Assembly (NCBI RefSeq): GCF_003997935.1
Contig: NZ_RZQL01000031.1
Span: forward strand, 1-39,337
Reading direction: 5' to 3'
DNA length: 39,337 nucleotides
DNA from: Mesorhizobium sp. M7A.F.Ca.US.006.01.1.1
GTDB lineage: Bacteria; Pseudomonadota; Alphaproteobacteria; Rhizobiales; Rhizobiaceae
In this document: piece after piece, positions 15,106 to 22,850 of the stretch
Position numbering within the stretch: position 1 is the stretch's first letter
How the letters are laid out: every line of letters begins with the position of its first letter
The notes under the pieces: model-generated
What the model saw: only the letters and a program-made list of their open reading frames with translations
Databases searched by the model: none
What the model was told of the DNA's origin: nothing
Program-made: the position numbers and the translations under genes

Positions 15106-16041
15106 ATGCTGACACGGCTAAGACTCGTTCTATACGGCCTGTTGGTGGCGCTGATGGTGATACCAGCAGCGGCACAGGCCAAGACGTTCTACTGGATTTC
15201 GCATGGCGGCCCGGCCGATCCGGTCTGGACCTACTTCCTGGCCGGCGCCAAGCAGTGGGCCAAGGACACCGGCAACACGGTCAACACCTCGTTCCACAAT
15301 GGCGATGTCGCCTCGCAGCAGGAAGCGGTTCGCGCCGCCCTCTCCGCCAAGGCCGACGGCATCGTCACCACGAGCCCCGATCCGGGCAGCCTGGTCGAGA
15401 TCGTCAAGGAAGCGCGTGCGGCGAAAGTGCCGATCATCAATTTCAACACGCCCGACCCGAAAGCCGACTTCAACGCCTATGTCGGCGGCGACAATGTCAC
15501 GTTCGGCAAGCACTGGGCGCAGTATCTGGTCGACAAGGGCCTGGTGAAGAAGGGCGACTTCGTCTGGATGCCAGTCGAAATCCCCGGCGCCACCTATGGC
15601 GTGCAGGAAGAAGAAGGCATCAAGAGCGTCTTCGAGCCGCTCGGCATCACCTATGAAATCACGGAAGCCACGCTTGATCAGGCTGAAGTGATCAACCGCA
15701 TGGTCGACTACCTCACCGCCAACAAGGCGAAGGTCAAGGCGATCATCGGCCTCGGCGATCTCGTCACCGGCTCGATCAAGCGGGTGTTCGACCAGGTCGG
15801 CATCAAGCCGGGCGAAATCCCGGTTGTCGGCTGGGGCAACTCGCTCGACACCACCCAGGAAGTGCTGAACGGCTATGTCAATGCCGGCCAGTGGCAGGAC
15901 CCGCAGGCGACCAGCTATGTCGCGCTTTCGCTGGCCAATATGGCCGCCGGCGGCATTCCTCCGGGCTTCAACGTCATCACCGGCGCGCTCTACGAAAAAG
16001 ACACCGCGCAGATCTACGATGACATCCTGTCCGGCAAGTAA
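15106..16041 (+). CDS. Ribose-type sugar ABC transporter substrate-binding protein
   Basis: A periplasmic sugar-binding protein of 311 residues (periplasmic-binding protein family like RbsB). It has a signal peptide of about 25 residues (LYGLLVALMVIPAAAQA) and then KTFYWISHGGPADPVWTYFLAGAKQWAKDTG, the typical first strand and helix of this family. Further conserved blocks are ADGIVTTSPDPGSLVEIVKEARAAKVPIINFNTP and AIIGLGDLVTGSIKRVFDQVGIKPGEIPVVGWG. It precedes the permease and ATPase genes on the same strand. A hairpin between it and the permease may set their relative expression. The sugar it binds is unknown. Confidence 0.93.
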   Translation: MLTRLRLVLYGLLVALMVIPAAAQAKTFYWISHGGPADPVWTYFLAGAKQWAKDTGNTVNTSFHNGDVASQQEAVRAALSAKADGIVTTSPDPGSLVEIVKEARAAKVPIINFNTPDPKADFNAYVGGDNVTFGKHWAQYLVDKGLVKKGDFVWMPVEIPGATYGVQEEEGIKSVFEPLGITYEITEATLDQAEVINRMVDYLTANKAKVKAIIGLGDLVTGSIKRVFDQVGIKPGEIPVVGWGNSLDTTQEVLNGYVNAGQWQDPQATSYVALSLANMAAGGIPPGFNVITGALYEKDTAQIYDDILSGK

Positions 16042-16054
16042 CATCCAATCCTAG

Positions 16055-16083
16055 CAGTCGCGGCCGCTCAACGGTCGCGACTG
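16055..16083 (+). terminator. Intercistronic hairpin after the sugar-binding-protein gene
   Basis: CAGTCGCG at 16055-16062 pairs with CGCGACTG at 16076-16083, and the stem continues inward with a G-T pair and CCG/CGG to give 12 pairs around a 5-base loop. The T-run is weak. Such hairpins after binding-protein genes often protect the upstream message from 3' decay and reduce read-through into the membrane genes. Confidence 0.55.
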
Positions 16084-16155
16084 GCTCTTCATTTCGCCGA
16101 GCCCTTCGCACGCGATGTGCAACGCTCAGCCTTCCACTCATGTCGCGGATTGCCT

Positions 16156-17142
16156 GTGGAAAATCATTCGCCCGTCCAACGCCTGATCGCACGGCCGGAA
16201 TTCGGCCCTTTCGTGCTGCTCGTCGTCGAGATCGCCGTTTTCTGGAGTTTCAACCACGACTTCCTGTCGCCGCAGAACATTTCCAACACGCTGGCCTTCA
16301 CGGTCGAGCTCGGCCTGATCGCGCTGGCGATGACGCTGTTGATGACATCGGGCGAGTTCGACCTCTCGGTCGGCTCCCTGTTCGGCTTCTCGCCGGTCTT
16401 GATGTGGACCCTGTTCAACAGCGGCCTGACCTCGCTTGAGGTCGGCTTTGTCGCCGCGCTGCTGGTCGCCGCCTTCATCGGGCTGGTCAATGGCTGGTTC
16501 GTGACGCAGCTCAAGATCCCATCCTTCCTGGTGACGCTCGGCATGCTGCTGGTGGTGCGCGGTACCGCGCTTTTCGTCACCGATGGTTTTCCCCAGCGCA
16601 CCTGGAGCGCGGAAGGCAGCTGGCTGGCCGAAGTGCTGGTCGGCGATTTCTTCATCGGGCCGTTCCGCATCTACATGTCGCTGTTCTGGTTCATCGCCGC
16701 GGCGATCGGGCTCGGCTATGTGCTGACGCAAAGCCGCACCGGCAACTGGATCCAGGCGGCCGGCGGCAATCCGAGCGCCGCAAGAGCGCGCGGCGTCAAT
16801 GTCAGCGGCGTCAAGATCGGCCTGTTCGTGCTGTCGTCGGTCATGGCCTCGCTTGCCGGCGTCATCTCCTCGCTGCGCACTTCCGCCGCCAACCCCAACA
16901 GCGGTACCGGCTATGAGTTGGAAGTCATCGCCATGGTGGTGATCGGCGGCACCGCCCTGACCGGCGGGCGGGGCACGATCATCGGCACCGTGCTCGGCAT
17001 CCTGATCCTGCGCGTGATGCGCAACGGCATCGTGCTGATCGGCGTGCCCGGTCTTGCCTACAACATCTTCATCGGTGCCATCATCCTTGGCATGATGGCC
17101 CTGCATTCATGGCTGGAACGCCGGCATCAGGCGGGGACTTGA
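16156..17142 (+). CDS. Ribose-type sugar ABC transporter permease
   Basis: An inner-membrane permease of about 328 residues with eight to ten hydrophobic segments, of the RbsC/BPD_transp_2 family. Signature regions are AFTVELGLIALAMTLLMTSGEFDLSVGSLFGFSPV in the second and third helices and AAGGNPSAARARGVNVSGVKIGLFVLSSVMASLAGVISSLR in the middle; the C-terminus has EVIAMVVIGGTALTGGRGTIIGTVLGILILRVMRNG. I choose the GTG at 16156 (VENHSPVQRLIARPEFGPF), which gives a normal N-terminus; a GTG at 16117 would add 13 residues. No ATG is available in this frame near the start. It ends 3 bases before the ATPase ATG. Confidence 0.9.
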   Translation: MENHSPVQRLIARPEFGPFVLLVVEIAVFWSFNHDFLSPQNISNTLAFTVELGLIALAMTLLMTSGEFDLSVGSLFGFSPVLMWTLFNSGLTSLEVGFVAALLVAAFIGLVNGWFVTQLKIPSFLVTLGMLLVVRGTALFVTDGFPQRTWSAEGSWLAEVLVGDFFIGPFRIYMSLFWFIAAAIGLGYVLTQSRTGNWIQAAGGNPSAARARGVNVSGVKIGLFVLSSVMASLAGVISSLRTSAANPNSGTGYELEVIAMVVIGGTALTGGRGTIIGTVLGILILRVMRNGIVLIGVPGLAYNIFIGAIILGMMALHSWLERRHQAGT

Positions 17143-17145
17143 ATC

Positions 17146-17937
17146 ATGGCCGAGCCACTGATCCGCATGACGAACATCCGCAAGTCCTACGGCCGTGTGC
17201 AGGCGCTGGAGGATGCCAATTTCCATGTCAATGAACGGGAGATCGTCGGCTTGCTCGGCGACAATGGCGCCGGCAAGTCGACGCTGATCAAGGTGCTTTC
17301 GGGTGCCGTTCCGCTGACCAGCGGCGACATCTTCATCCGCGGCAAGAAGGTGAGCCTGCGCAGCACCAGCGACGCCATCGCCCACGGCATCGAGACGATC
17401 TACCAGGACTCGGCACTGGTCACGCAATTGTCGATCGCCCGCAATCTGTTCCTCGGGCGCGAGCCGATCAAGCTGCCGCGCTTCCTCAACCGGATGGACC
17501 AGGACGCGATGAACACGGTCGCCCGCGACCTGCTCAAGCAGGTCGGCATCACCAAGAACATCCCGCCGACGACGCCGATCGGCTCCCTCTCCGGCGGCGA
17601 GCGCCAGGCGGTGGCGATCGCGCGCGCCATGCATTTCGACAGCGACCTGATCATCTTGGACGAGCCTACCAACAATCTCGGCGTCGCCGAGACACAGGGC
17701 GTGCTGAGCTTCGTGCGCAACGCCCGTGATTCCGGCCATTCCTGCATTTTCATCGCGCATAACATCCACCACGTCTTCCAGGTGGTCGACCGCATCGTCG
17801 TCATGCGCCGGGGCAAGGTGGTCGCCGACGACATCGACCCGAAGAAGACCAGCGTGGCGGAGGTCGAACGGATCATCACCGGCATGTCGGACAAGGAAAT
17901 CCGCGATGCCATCGCCGACGGCAAGCCATCGCACTGA
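17146..17937 (+). CDS. Sugar ABC transporter ATP-binding protein, single cassette
   Basis: A 263-residue ATPase of the ribose-type carbohydrate uptake class, but with only one nucleotide-binding domain where RbsA has two. Walker A is GDNGAGKST at residues 38-46, the signature is LSGGE, and Walker B is LIILDEP. VAEVERIITGMSDKEIRDAI closes the protein. The single-cassette form is common in rhizobia with FrcA/FrcB/FrcC-like transporters. It follows the permease by 3 bases. The binding pocket and sugar cannot be read from this subunit. Confidence 0.93.
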   Translation: MAEPLIRMTNIRKSYGRVQALEDANFHVNEREIVGLLGDNGAGKSTLIKVLSGAVPLTSGDIFIRGKKVSLRSTSDAIAHGIETIYQDSALVTQLSIARNLFLGREPIKLPRFLNRMDQDAMNTVARDLLKQVGITKNIPPTTPIGSLSGGERQAVAIARAMHFDSDLIILDEPTNNLGVAETQGVLSFVRNARDSGHSCIFIAHNIHHVFQVVDRIVVMRRGKVVADDIDPKKTSVAEVERIITGMSDKEIRDAIADGKPSH

Positions 17938-18014
17938 TTGTCGGGTGATGGGCGGCAATCACCCGTTGCCTCAGATCGCATCGCTTGTCCGGCGCGGCAT
18001 TGCAGGGCGTATAG

Positions 18015-18173
18015 GTTGCGGCATGAAAGCCACGGTCTCGGCTATTGCCCGCAATTGCGGGCTGTGGGTTGCGGCATCAAAGCCATCGTCTCGGATATCG
18101 CCCGCAGTTGCGGGATGTGGGTAGCGGCATGAAAGCCACGGTCTCGGATATCGCCCGCAATTGCGGGCTGTCG
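18015..18173 (+). repeat. Three 53-bp tandem copies spanning the LacI start region
   Basis: Copies lie at 18015-18067, 18068-18120 and 18121-18173, each near-identical apart from a few substitutions. The third copy holds the real start and first HTH residues of the LacI gene; copy 1 has an ATG at 18023 in another frame, and copy 2 has ATC instead of ATG at the same place. Because 53 is not a multiple of three, each copy is in a different frame. A 16-base palindrome (GCCCGCAATTGCGGGC) is perfect in copies 1 and 3. See the findings for interpretation. Confidence 0.9.
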
Positions 18174-19151
18174 ACCGCAACAGTCGACAGGGTGCTGAAT
18201 AACCGGCCGGGTGCGAGCGCGGCCAACCGCCAGCGCGTCATGGAGACGGCCAAGCAACTCGGCTATCTGCCGGTCGCCGATCAGGTGACGCTGCCCTCGC
18301 GGCCCGCCCACCTCGAATTCCTGCTGCCGATCGGCAGCAATGCCTTCATGCGCGATCTCGCCGGGCATATCGAGGACTACGCCGCGCGTCTGCCGCTTGT
18401 CGCCTCGTGCCGGATCCACAACCTCGCCGGTATCTCGCCGAACGCGCTGCAGAGCGCTGTCGAGAACCTTTCGCTCAGGGCCAATGGCGTCGGCGTGATC
18501 GCCGTCGATCATCCGCGTACGCGCAACATCCTGCGCGATATCGTCGAAGCTGGCATGCGCCTGGTGACGCTGGTGTCCGATGTTCCAGCGGCACCGCGCG
18601 CGGCCTATGTCGGCATCGACAACCGGGTGGCGGGACGAACGGCGGCGCTGCTGATGGGGCGCTTCCTTGACGGCCGCACCGGCCATCTGGCGATGGTCGT
18701 CGGCTCACGTTCCTATCGCGGTCACGAGGAACGCGAAATGGGCTTCCGCTCGGTGCTCAACGAGGAGTTTCCCAATCTGACCGTCAGCAGCGCCGTCGAG
18801 ATCAACGACGAGCCCGATGTCAGCTACACCGAGACCATGAAGGCACTGCACGACGAGCCGGAGTTGCTCGGCATCTATTGCGTCGGAGCTGGACATTCGG
18901 GCGTTGCAAAGGCGATCCGGGAGGCCAGGCCGAACCGCAAGCCGGTGTTCATCTGCCACGACTTGACCAAAGACACGCGCGGTCATCTCGTCGACGACCT
19001 GCTCGATGTCGTCATCGACCAGAATGCCAGGCTGATCGCGGAACAGTCGGTCATCCGCCTGCTCGGCTCGATCGCGTCGGCAGCGCCCTATCTGACCAAG
19101 AAGTTCATCGAACCGCGGCTGATTTTCAAGGAGAACGTGCCGGTGCAGTGA
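18129..19151 (+). CDS. LacI-family transcriptional regulator
   Basis: A 340-residue repressor-type regulator. Residues 1-50 are the LacI helix-turn-helix and hinge helix (MKATVSDIARNCGLSTATVDRVLNNRPGASAANRQRVMETAKQLGYLP). Residues 60-330 are the sugar-binding-protein-like effector domain, similar to ribose-binding proteins, with VGIDNRVAGRTAALLMGRFL and the EIND-type stretch. I start at the ATG at 18129, the only one giving an intact HTH; the frame is open further upstream only because the start region is duplicated. Upstream is the sugar ABC operon, so this protein probably controls it, with the transported sugar or a breakdown product as inducer. It ends 30 bases before the converging cystine-knot gene. 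Confidence 0.93.
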   Translation: MKATVSDIARNCGLSTATVDRVLNNRPGASAANRQRVMETAKQLGYLPVADQVTLPSRPAHLEFLLPIGSNAFMRDLAGHIEDYAARLPLVASCRIHNLAGISPNALQSAVENLSLRANGVGVIAVDHPRTRNILRDIVEAGMRLVTLVSDVPAAPRAAYVGIDNRVAGRTAALLMGRFLDGRTGHLAMVVGSRSYRGHEEREMGFRSVLNEEFPNLTVSSAVEINDEPDVSYTETMKALHDEPELLGIYCVGAGHSGVAKAIREARPNRKPVFICHDLTKDTRGHLVDDLLDVVIDQNARLIAEQSVIRLLGSIASAAPYLTKKFIEPRLIFKENVPVQ

Positions 19152-19181
19152 CAAGGGCAAATGCCCGTTGCGCCTCTTCCG

Positions 19182-19667
19182 CTATTGGCAGGTGGGGCCG
19201 TCCTGATGATTGACGCAGGTCAGTGAACAGCAGGCGCCAGGGTTGTTCAGATCGCAGGGTCCGCCGCTTGGAACGCAGGAGGCTGCTTCAGCCATTGACG
19301 GCAGCATAATGGTCGTCACCGCAGGAATCGCAGCGGCCGTGCCGAGACCGATCGCCCTCAAGGCTCCCCTTCGGCTTGTTCTGCCATCAACAAAGGTCGG
19401 GGCGGCAATGGGATGCTCCAGGAGGTTGGAGCCGCTCAGTCGCTCCAGCGCGGTCCAGACGGCACTCTCCTCGACAGGTTCGTCGCGACCGGATGAAATC
19501 GACGCCGCGATGGCCATAACCGAAGTCTCTCCGTCGCAACGTTCCCAGACCTCGGCGGCAAAAGAATTCAGACAGCTCGCCTGAAGAGTTTTGCGATCAT
19601 AAACAAGCGTTTCGTCCGCCAGCTTGCGAACGACGATATCCTGCGTACGGCTCTTTGGCAGTTGCAT
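19182..19667 (-). CDS. PqqD-like domain fused to Tat-like segment and cystine-knot tail
   Basis: A 161-residue protein with three parts. Residues about 8-85 resemble the PqqD/RiPP-recognition fold (VRKLADETLVYDRKTLQASCLNSFAAEVWERCDGETSVMAIAAS), which in peptide systems binds a leader peptide. Residues 96-129 form a twin-arginine-like signal: TSRRGALRAIGLGT, a long hydrophobic run and MAEAA, a possible cleavage site. The last 31 residues contain six cysteines at 131, 138, 146, 147, 151 and 160, spaced C-X6-C-X7-CC-X3-C-X8-C, the pattern of inhibitor-cystine-knot (knottin) peptides. The start at 19667 has a GGGGGAA site; earlier in-frame ATGs lack one. It diverges from the nucleotidyltransferase gene. 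I know of no described protein with this order; export and maturation are inferred. Confidence 0.78.
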   Translation of the reverse strand: MQLPKSRTQDIVVRKLADETLVYDRKTLQASCLNSFAAEVWERCDGETSVMAIAASISSGRDEPVEESAVWTALERLSGSNLLEHPIAAPTFVDGRTSRRGALRAIGLGTAAAIPAVTTIMLPSMAEAASCVPSGGPCDLNNPGACCSLTCVNHQDGPTCQ

Positions 19668-19695
19668 GGATGTTCCCCCTGTATAAAGTGATACT

Positions 19696-19724
19696 AATAG
19701 AACCTGCATTGCATGGAAAGGCAA
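19696..19724 (-). promoter_or_regulatory. Possible sigma-70 promoter of the PqqD-knottin gene
   Basis: On the minus strand, TTGCCT (19724-19719) and TCTATT (19701-19696) are separated by 17 bases, giving a transcript start near 19689 and a leader of about 20 bases before the ribosome-binding site. The 85-bp gap to the divergent gene probably contains both promoters. The boxes are only partial matches. Confidence 0.35.
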
Positions 19725-19752
19725 GCGGGCGCCCCTCCAAGAACCGGCTTCG

Positions 19753-20925
19753 ATGATCGTTTCGCAGAAGTACTCCAGCCCTCGGCTCCATGACGGCGCT
19801 TTGCTGGCAACGGTTCTTGCTGGCACATGGCGCGAGGAACCGCCCCCGCCGGCCATTGCAGCCAAACAATTGTCGCGGTTGGCGCCGTTGCTGATCGGGT
19901 CGGGCACAGCGGGTTTCGTGTGGCGCAGCATGTCGCGCGATGCGGCGTTGAAAGCAGCCGAAGGCGCGCCCGAATTGCGCAATGCCCATCACCATTTCGC
20001 CATCCAGGCATCGGTCAAGGGCGAATCGCTCGAAGCGCTGGCCACAGAATTTTCTGCCGCAGGGCTCGAACCCCTGGTCTTCAAGGGCTGGGCCATCGCC
20101 CGATATTACGCCGCGCCCCATTTGCGGCCGTTCGGCGATCTGGATCTTTGCGCGCCGCCCGGCCGTCATGCAGAAGCCGCCGCGCTGCTCGGCAAGCACA
20201 TTTCCGGCACCTTGCGCCACGACAAACAAGGCCTCGTGCACCTGCCCAACAATTTTCAGGTCGAGATGTCGTCAGGTTTCGCTGCAACGGTCGACCTGCA
20301 CGCGGACCTCAAGAAGTATCGCTGTCCTTCGCTTGCGGCCGTCTACGGGCGCTCGATCCCCGTCAGGCTTTCGGGTGGCACGGTGCGTGTGCCGGCGCTG
20401 GAGGACCATCTGCGCCTGGCCATCCTGCATTTTCTGCGCCACGGCGGCTGGCGGCCGTTGTGGCTCACCGACATAGCGGCGATGCTGGAGAGCGCGACCG
20501 GCGATTTCAACTGGGATCTGTGCCTTGGCGAGGAGCCGCATGTAAGGCGGTGGATCGCCTGCATCCTGCAGCTTGCAGGCGATCTGCTTGGCGCCCGTAT
20601 TGAGCACGTCCCGACCTCATCCCGCATCGCCGATATGCCGCGCTGGATCGCGAAGACCGTGCTCAACGAATGGCGGGCGCCATTCGCCGCGCGACAGGCG
20701 GTGCGGCCGCTCGGCGACGCGATCGCCGATCCGAGGCTTTTTCCAGGTGAGCTTGTTCAGCGCTGGCCGAACGCGATCCGGGCGACCGCCGATCGCGACG
20801 GCCCGTTCGACGCGTCTACACGTCTGCCCTACCAACTGGCGAGCTACACAGCGTCGGCCTGGGGACGCGTTGCGCGAACCTTTGCCGGTCCGGCAGCTAC
20901 ATTGGTGGAAAATGACAAGGTTTAG
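19753..20925 (+). CDS. PF14907-type nucleotidyltransferase-fold protein
   Basis: A 390-residue protein whose region 108-133 (LVFKGWAIARYYAAPHLRPFGDLDLC) is the signature of the uncharacterised nucleotidyltransferase family (NTP_transf_5), with the catalytic-type Asp129 and Asp131 in GDLDL. Later blocks VDLHADLKKY and LEDHLRLAILHFLRHGGWRPLWLTDIAAML are the family's C-terminal part. Members are often found in ribosomal-peptide gene clusters, but no reaction is established; nucleotide transfer is presumed from the fold. The ATG at 19753 lies 85 bases from the divergent PqqD-knottin gene, and the kinase-like gene follows after 5 bases, so these two plus the precursor-like gene form one unit. Confidence 0.82.
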   Translation: MIVSQKYSSPRLHDGALLATVLAGTWREEPPPPAIAAKQLSRLAPLLIGSGTAGFVWRSMSRDAALKAAEGAPELRNAHHHFAIQASVKGESLEALATEFSAAGLEPLVFKGWAIARYYAAPHLRPFGDLDLCAPPGRHAEAAALLGKHISGTLRHDKQGLVHLPNNFQVEMSSGFAATVDLHADLKKYRCPSLAAVYGRSIPVRLSGGTVRVPALEDHLRLAILHFLRHGGWRPLWLTDIAAMLESATGDFNWDLCLGEEPHVRRWIACILQLAGDLLGARIEHVPTSSRIADMPRWIAKTVLNEWRAPFAARQAVRPLGDAIADPRLFPGELVQRWPNAIRATADRDGPFDASTRLPYQLASYTASAWGRVARTFAGPAATLVENDKV

Positions 20926-20930
20926 CGTTC

Positions 20931-21815
20931 ATGTCTGATGTCTCGACCTTGCCACGCCTTGCAAGCCAGGCGCTGACACCGTGCTGGGACAATCTCAACA
21001 AATTGTCGTGGGTCGACGGCTTTGCCTTCACCAGCTACGGCGTCACTCTCGGCGTGCGCGTCAGCGATCCGGCCTTGCTGCCAATGTTACGATCCCGGCT
21101 GCCGCGCGACGCCGAGCCGTCCGATGCCGATGTCGTCGAACGGTATTTTTCAATGATCCTCGGGGGCACCAAGCCCGGATCGCGGATTCGTGCTTTCAAT
21201 ATGCTCTATCTCGACCATTCGCAGGCTGCCCGCTCACACAGGGTGGACGACGTGCTCGATGCGTTTGAATCATGGAGCCGGCTCTCGGTCGCCGAATTCG
21301 CGCCGACGCGCATCTTCGTCCATGCCGGCGTCGTTGGTTGGAAAGGCCGTGCGATCCTCATTCCCGGCAAGACGCAAAGCGGCAAATCGAGCTTGGTCGC
21401 AGCACTCGTCAAGGCCGGGGCCAGTTATTATTCGGACGAGTTCGCGGTACTTGACGAAACCGGCCGTGTCCACCCGTTCGCCAAGCCGCTATCGATGCGC
21501 GCCACTCCGACGGCACGCCAGCATGATGTAGCAGTCGAGGACATAGGAGGACATGTGGGCGAGGAACCACTGCCTGTCGGCCTTGTCGTCATGAGCCAAT
21601 ATAAGGCTGGCGCGCGGTGGCAGCCGCAGACATTGTCGCCGGGCCTTGGTCTCCTGGAATTGCTGGCGAACACAGTGTCGGCCCGGCGGGCTACGGAGCG
21701 TGCGCTGGCGGTGTTGGGAGGGGTCGTATCAAACGCGGCTGTGATCAAGTCGGAGCGCGGTGATGCGCAGATCACGATCGCAAAAATTTTGCAGGCGATC
21801 GAGCCGGACAATTGA
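20931..21815 (+). CDS. HPr-kinase-related P-loop protein
   Basis: A 294-residue protein related to the C-terminal domain of HPr kinase/phosphorylase. Residues 146-154 are the P-loop GKTQSGKSS, following HAGVVGWKGRAILIPG, and YYSDEFAVLD at 166-175 is the second acidic motif. The family includes HprK-related proteins that sit beside PqqD-like and nucleotidyltransferase-like proteins and may phosphorylate a peptide or small molecule rather than HPr. The first 120 residues are not recognised. The gene starts 5 bases after the nucleotidyltransferase stop and is probably co-translated. It is the last gene before a 375-base gap with the sRNA. Confidence 0.82.
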   Translation: MSDVSTLPRLASQALTPCWDNLNKLSWVDGFAFTSYGVTLGVRVSDPALLPMLRSRLPRDAEPSDADVVERYFSMILGGTKPGSRIRAFNMLYLDHSQAARSHRVDDVLDAFESWSRLSVAEFAPTRIFVHAGVVGWKGRAILIPGKTQSGKSSLVAALVKAGASYYSDEFAVLDETGRVHPFAKPLSMRATPTARQHDVAVEDIGGHVGEEPLPVGLVVMSQYKAGARWQPQTLSPGLGLLELLANTVSARRATERALAVLGGVVSNAAVIKSERGDAQITIAKILQAIEPDN

Positions 21816-21980
21816 GCGCCCGGCGTGGGTTCGGCCCGCTTCGTCAGGACCGATGGCTCCATCTCGCCTGGAACAATTTTCTTCCTATTTGTACGACAAG
21901 TCGGGGAAGCTGCCGCAAATCTGCACAGCAGCTATGCAAGTTTCTTTGTTGCCGAATCGTTGGGCAACTCGTAGGTTCTG
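21816..21980. other. Non-coding DNA between the kinase-like gene and the sRNA
   Basis: These 165 bases hold no gene I can support. The sRNA promoter should lie in the last 40 bases: TTGTTG at 21946-21951 is a possible -35 box, but the matching -10 region is poor. Confidence 0.5.
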
Positions 21981-22098
21981 GTTGTCGGCCATCTACTCCT
22001 CCCAGATGCGATGCCGACGCTGAATGGGGTGCACCTCCTCCCGCGCCACATTCGAAAATCGAGCCCGCTGCCACCTCCTCCCGGCAGCGGGCTTTTTT
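21981..22098 (+). ncRNA. Alpha-r14-type small RNA with three anti-SD loops
   Basis: Three consecutive hairpins each expose a CTCCTCCC motif. Stem 1 is GTCGGC/GCCGAC plus CATCT/AGATG (21984-22018) with the motif at 21996-22003. Stem 2 is GGTGC/GCGCC (22028-22047) with the motif at 22035-22042. Stem 3 is the terminator stem (22062-22093) with the motif at 22075-22082, followed by a T-run. This is the known architecture of the alpha-r14 family in rhizobia (NfeR1 in Sinorhizobium), whose loops pair with ribosome-binding sites of target messages. The 5' end is approximate. The targets here, likely amino-acid transporter messages by analogy, are unknown. Confidence 0.78.
22062..22098 (+). terminator. 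Intrinsic terminator of the alpha-r14 sRNA
   Basis: AGCCCGCTGCC at 22062-22072 pairs with GGCAGCGGGCT at 22083-22093 (11 bp), the loop is the anti-SD motif, and six T follow. It is the strongest terminator in the window. Confidence 0.9.
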
Positions 22099-22190
22099 CG
22101 TTCAGCCACCGGAAGTCCCATGCCGCCTGGGTAAATACGTGGACGGCCCTCCTTCATAGAGCCGTAAGCCGCCAACAATCGTAGCAGATC

Positions 22191-22784
22191 TCAACCGGCG
22201 GCAGCGCCCCGGAACGAAACGATCAGCCCTTCGGCCATGCGCACGAACTGCGTGCTCGGGCCTTCGGTACCCACGGTCTGCACGCTGACACGCGCGCCCT
22301 CGAACAGCAGCGACAGCGTATCGGCGAGCAGTTCAGCCTGGCCGATGCCCGCATCCCGACATAGCGTCACAAGGCGCGCGCGCTGGGCTTCCTTGAGCTC
22401 CTTGATCACCAGCCTGGCCGGATGATCCGGCTCGGTCAGCTCAGCGGCGGCATTGGCCATGTCGCAGCCGCGGCCGTCAGCATTGAGCATGGCAGCCGCC
22501 TTGCGAACCCAGGCATGCAGCTGGGCAAGCTTGTCACCAGGAAATTCAGCCTCGAATGCATTCCACATGGCGCCAGCCTTGGCCGCATTGGCGCGCAGGC
22601 ATTCGACGATCAGTTCGTCCTTGGATTCGAAGTGACGATAGAGCGTCATCTTGTTCGTGCCGGCAGCTTCGGTGATGGCGTCGACGCCGACGCCCTTGAT
22701 GCCATGCTTGTGGAACATGTCGCGTGCCGTCTCCAGGATCCGATCCCGGGGACGAGGGCGCTCCACGATGCCGTCTGTCATCAT
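22191..22784 (-). CDS. TetR-family repressor of the RND pump
   Basis: A 197-residue regulator. Residues about 13-60 are the TetR helix-turn-helix (RDRILETARDMFHKHGIKGVGVDAITEAAGTNKMTLYRHFESKDELI), and the rest is the ligand-binding helical domain, with LFEGARVSVQTVG near the end. It diverges from the RND operon across a 239-base gap holding two tandem operators. Local repressors of this type sense the pump's substrates and are released from DNA. The start at 22784 (two adjacent ATG codons) has AGGAG-like bases upstream. Confidence 0.93.
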   Translation of the reverse strand: MMTDGIVERPRPRDRILETARDMFHKHGIKGVGVDAITEAAGTNKMTLYRHFESKDELIVECLRANAAKAGAMWNAFEAEFPGDKLAQLHAWVRKAAAMLNADGRGCDMANAAAELTEPDHPARLVIKELKEAQRARLVTLCRDAGIGQAELLADTLSLLFEGARVSVQTVGTEGPSTQFVRMAEGLIVSFRGAAAG

Positions 22785-22821
22785 GATCTCCTTTCGTTTC
22801 CAAAAAACCCTCGGCCACCTC

Positions 22822-22850
22822 TTGACTAGGGTGTTACCGGTCTGTAACTT
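22822..22850 (+). promoter_or_regulatory. Sigma-70 promoter of the RND operon
   Basis: TTGACT at 22822-22827 and TAACTT at 22845-22850 are separated by 17 bases. The first TetR operator sits between and over the -10 box, so bound repressor would block RNA polymerase. The leader to the small gene at 23024 would be about 170 bases. Confidence 0.55.

Noticed and set aside
15977..16192. A short minus-strand gene opposite the end of the sugar-binding-protein gene and the start of the permease
   Set aside because: It overlaps two strong genes and the hairpin between them, with no homology or start signal.
18023..18124. ATG in repeat copy 1 as the LacI start
   Set aside because: It is out of frame with the rest of LacI and stops at 18124; only the ATG at 18129 gives an intact HTH.
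18015..18173. A short CRISPR array
   Set aside because: Units are directly adjacent with no spacers and include coding sequence of the LacI gene.
19155..19166. A terminator between the LacI and knottin-like genes (GGGCA-AA-TGCCC)
   Set aside because: Loop of two bases and no T-run; too weak to call.
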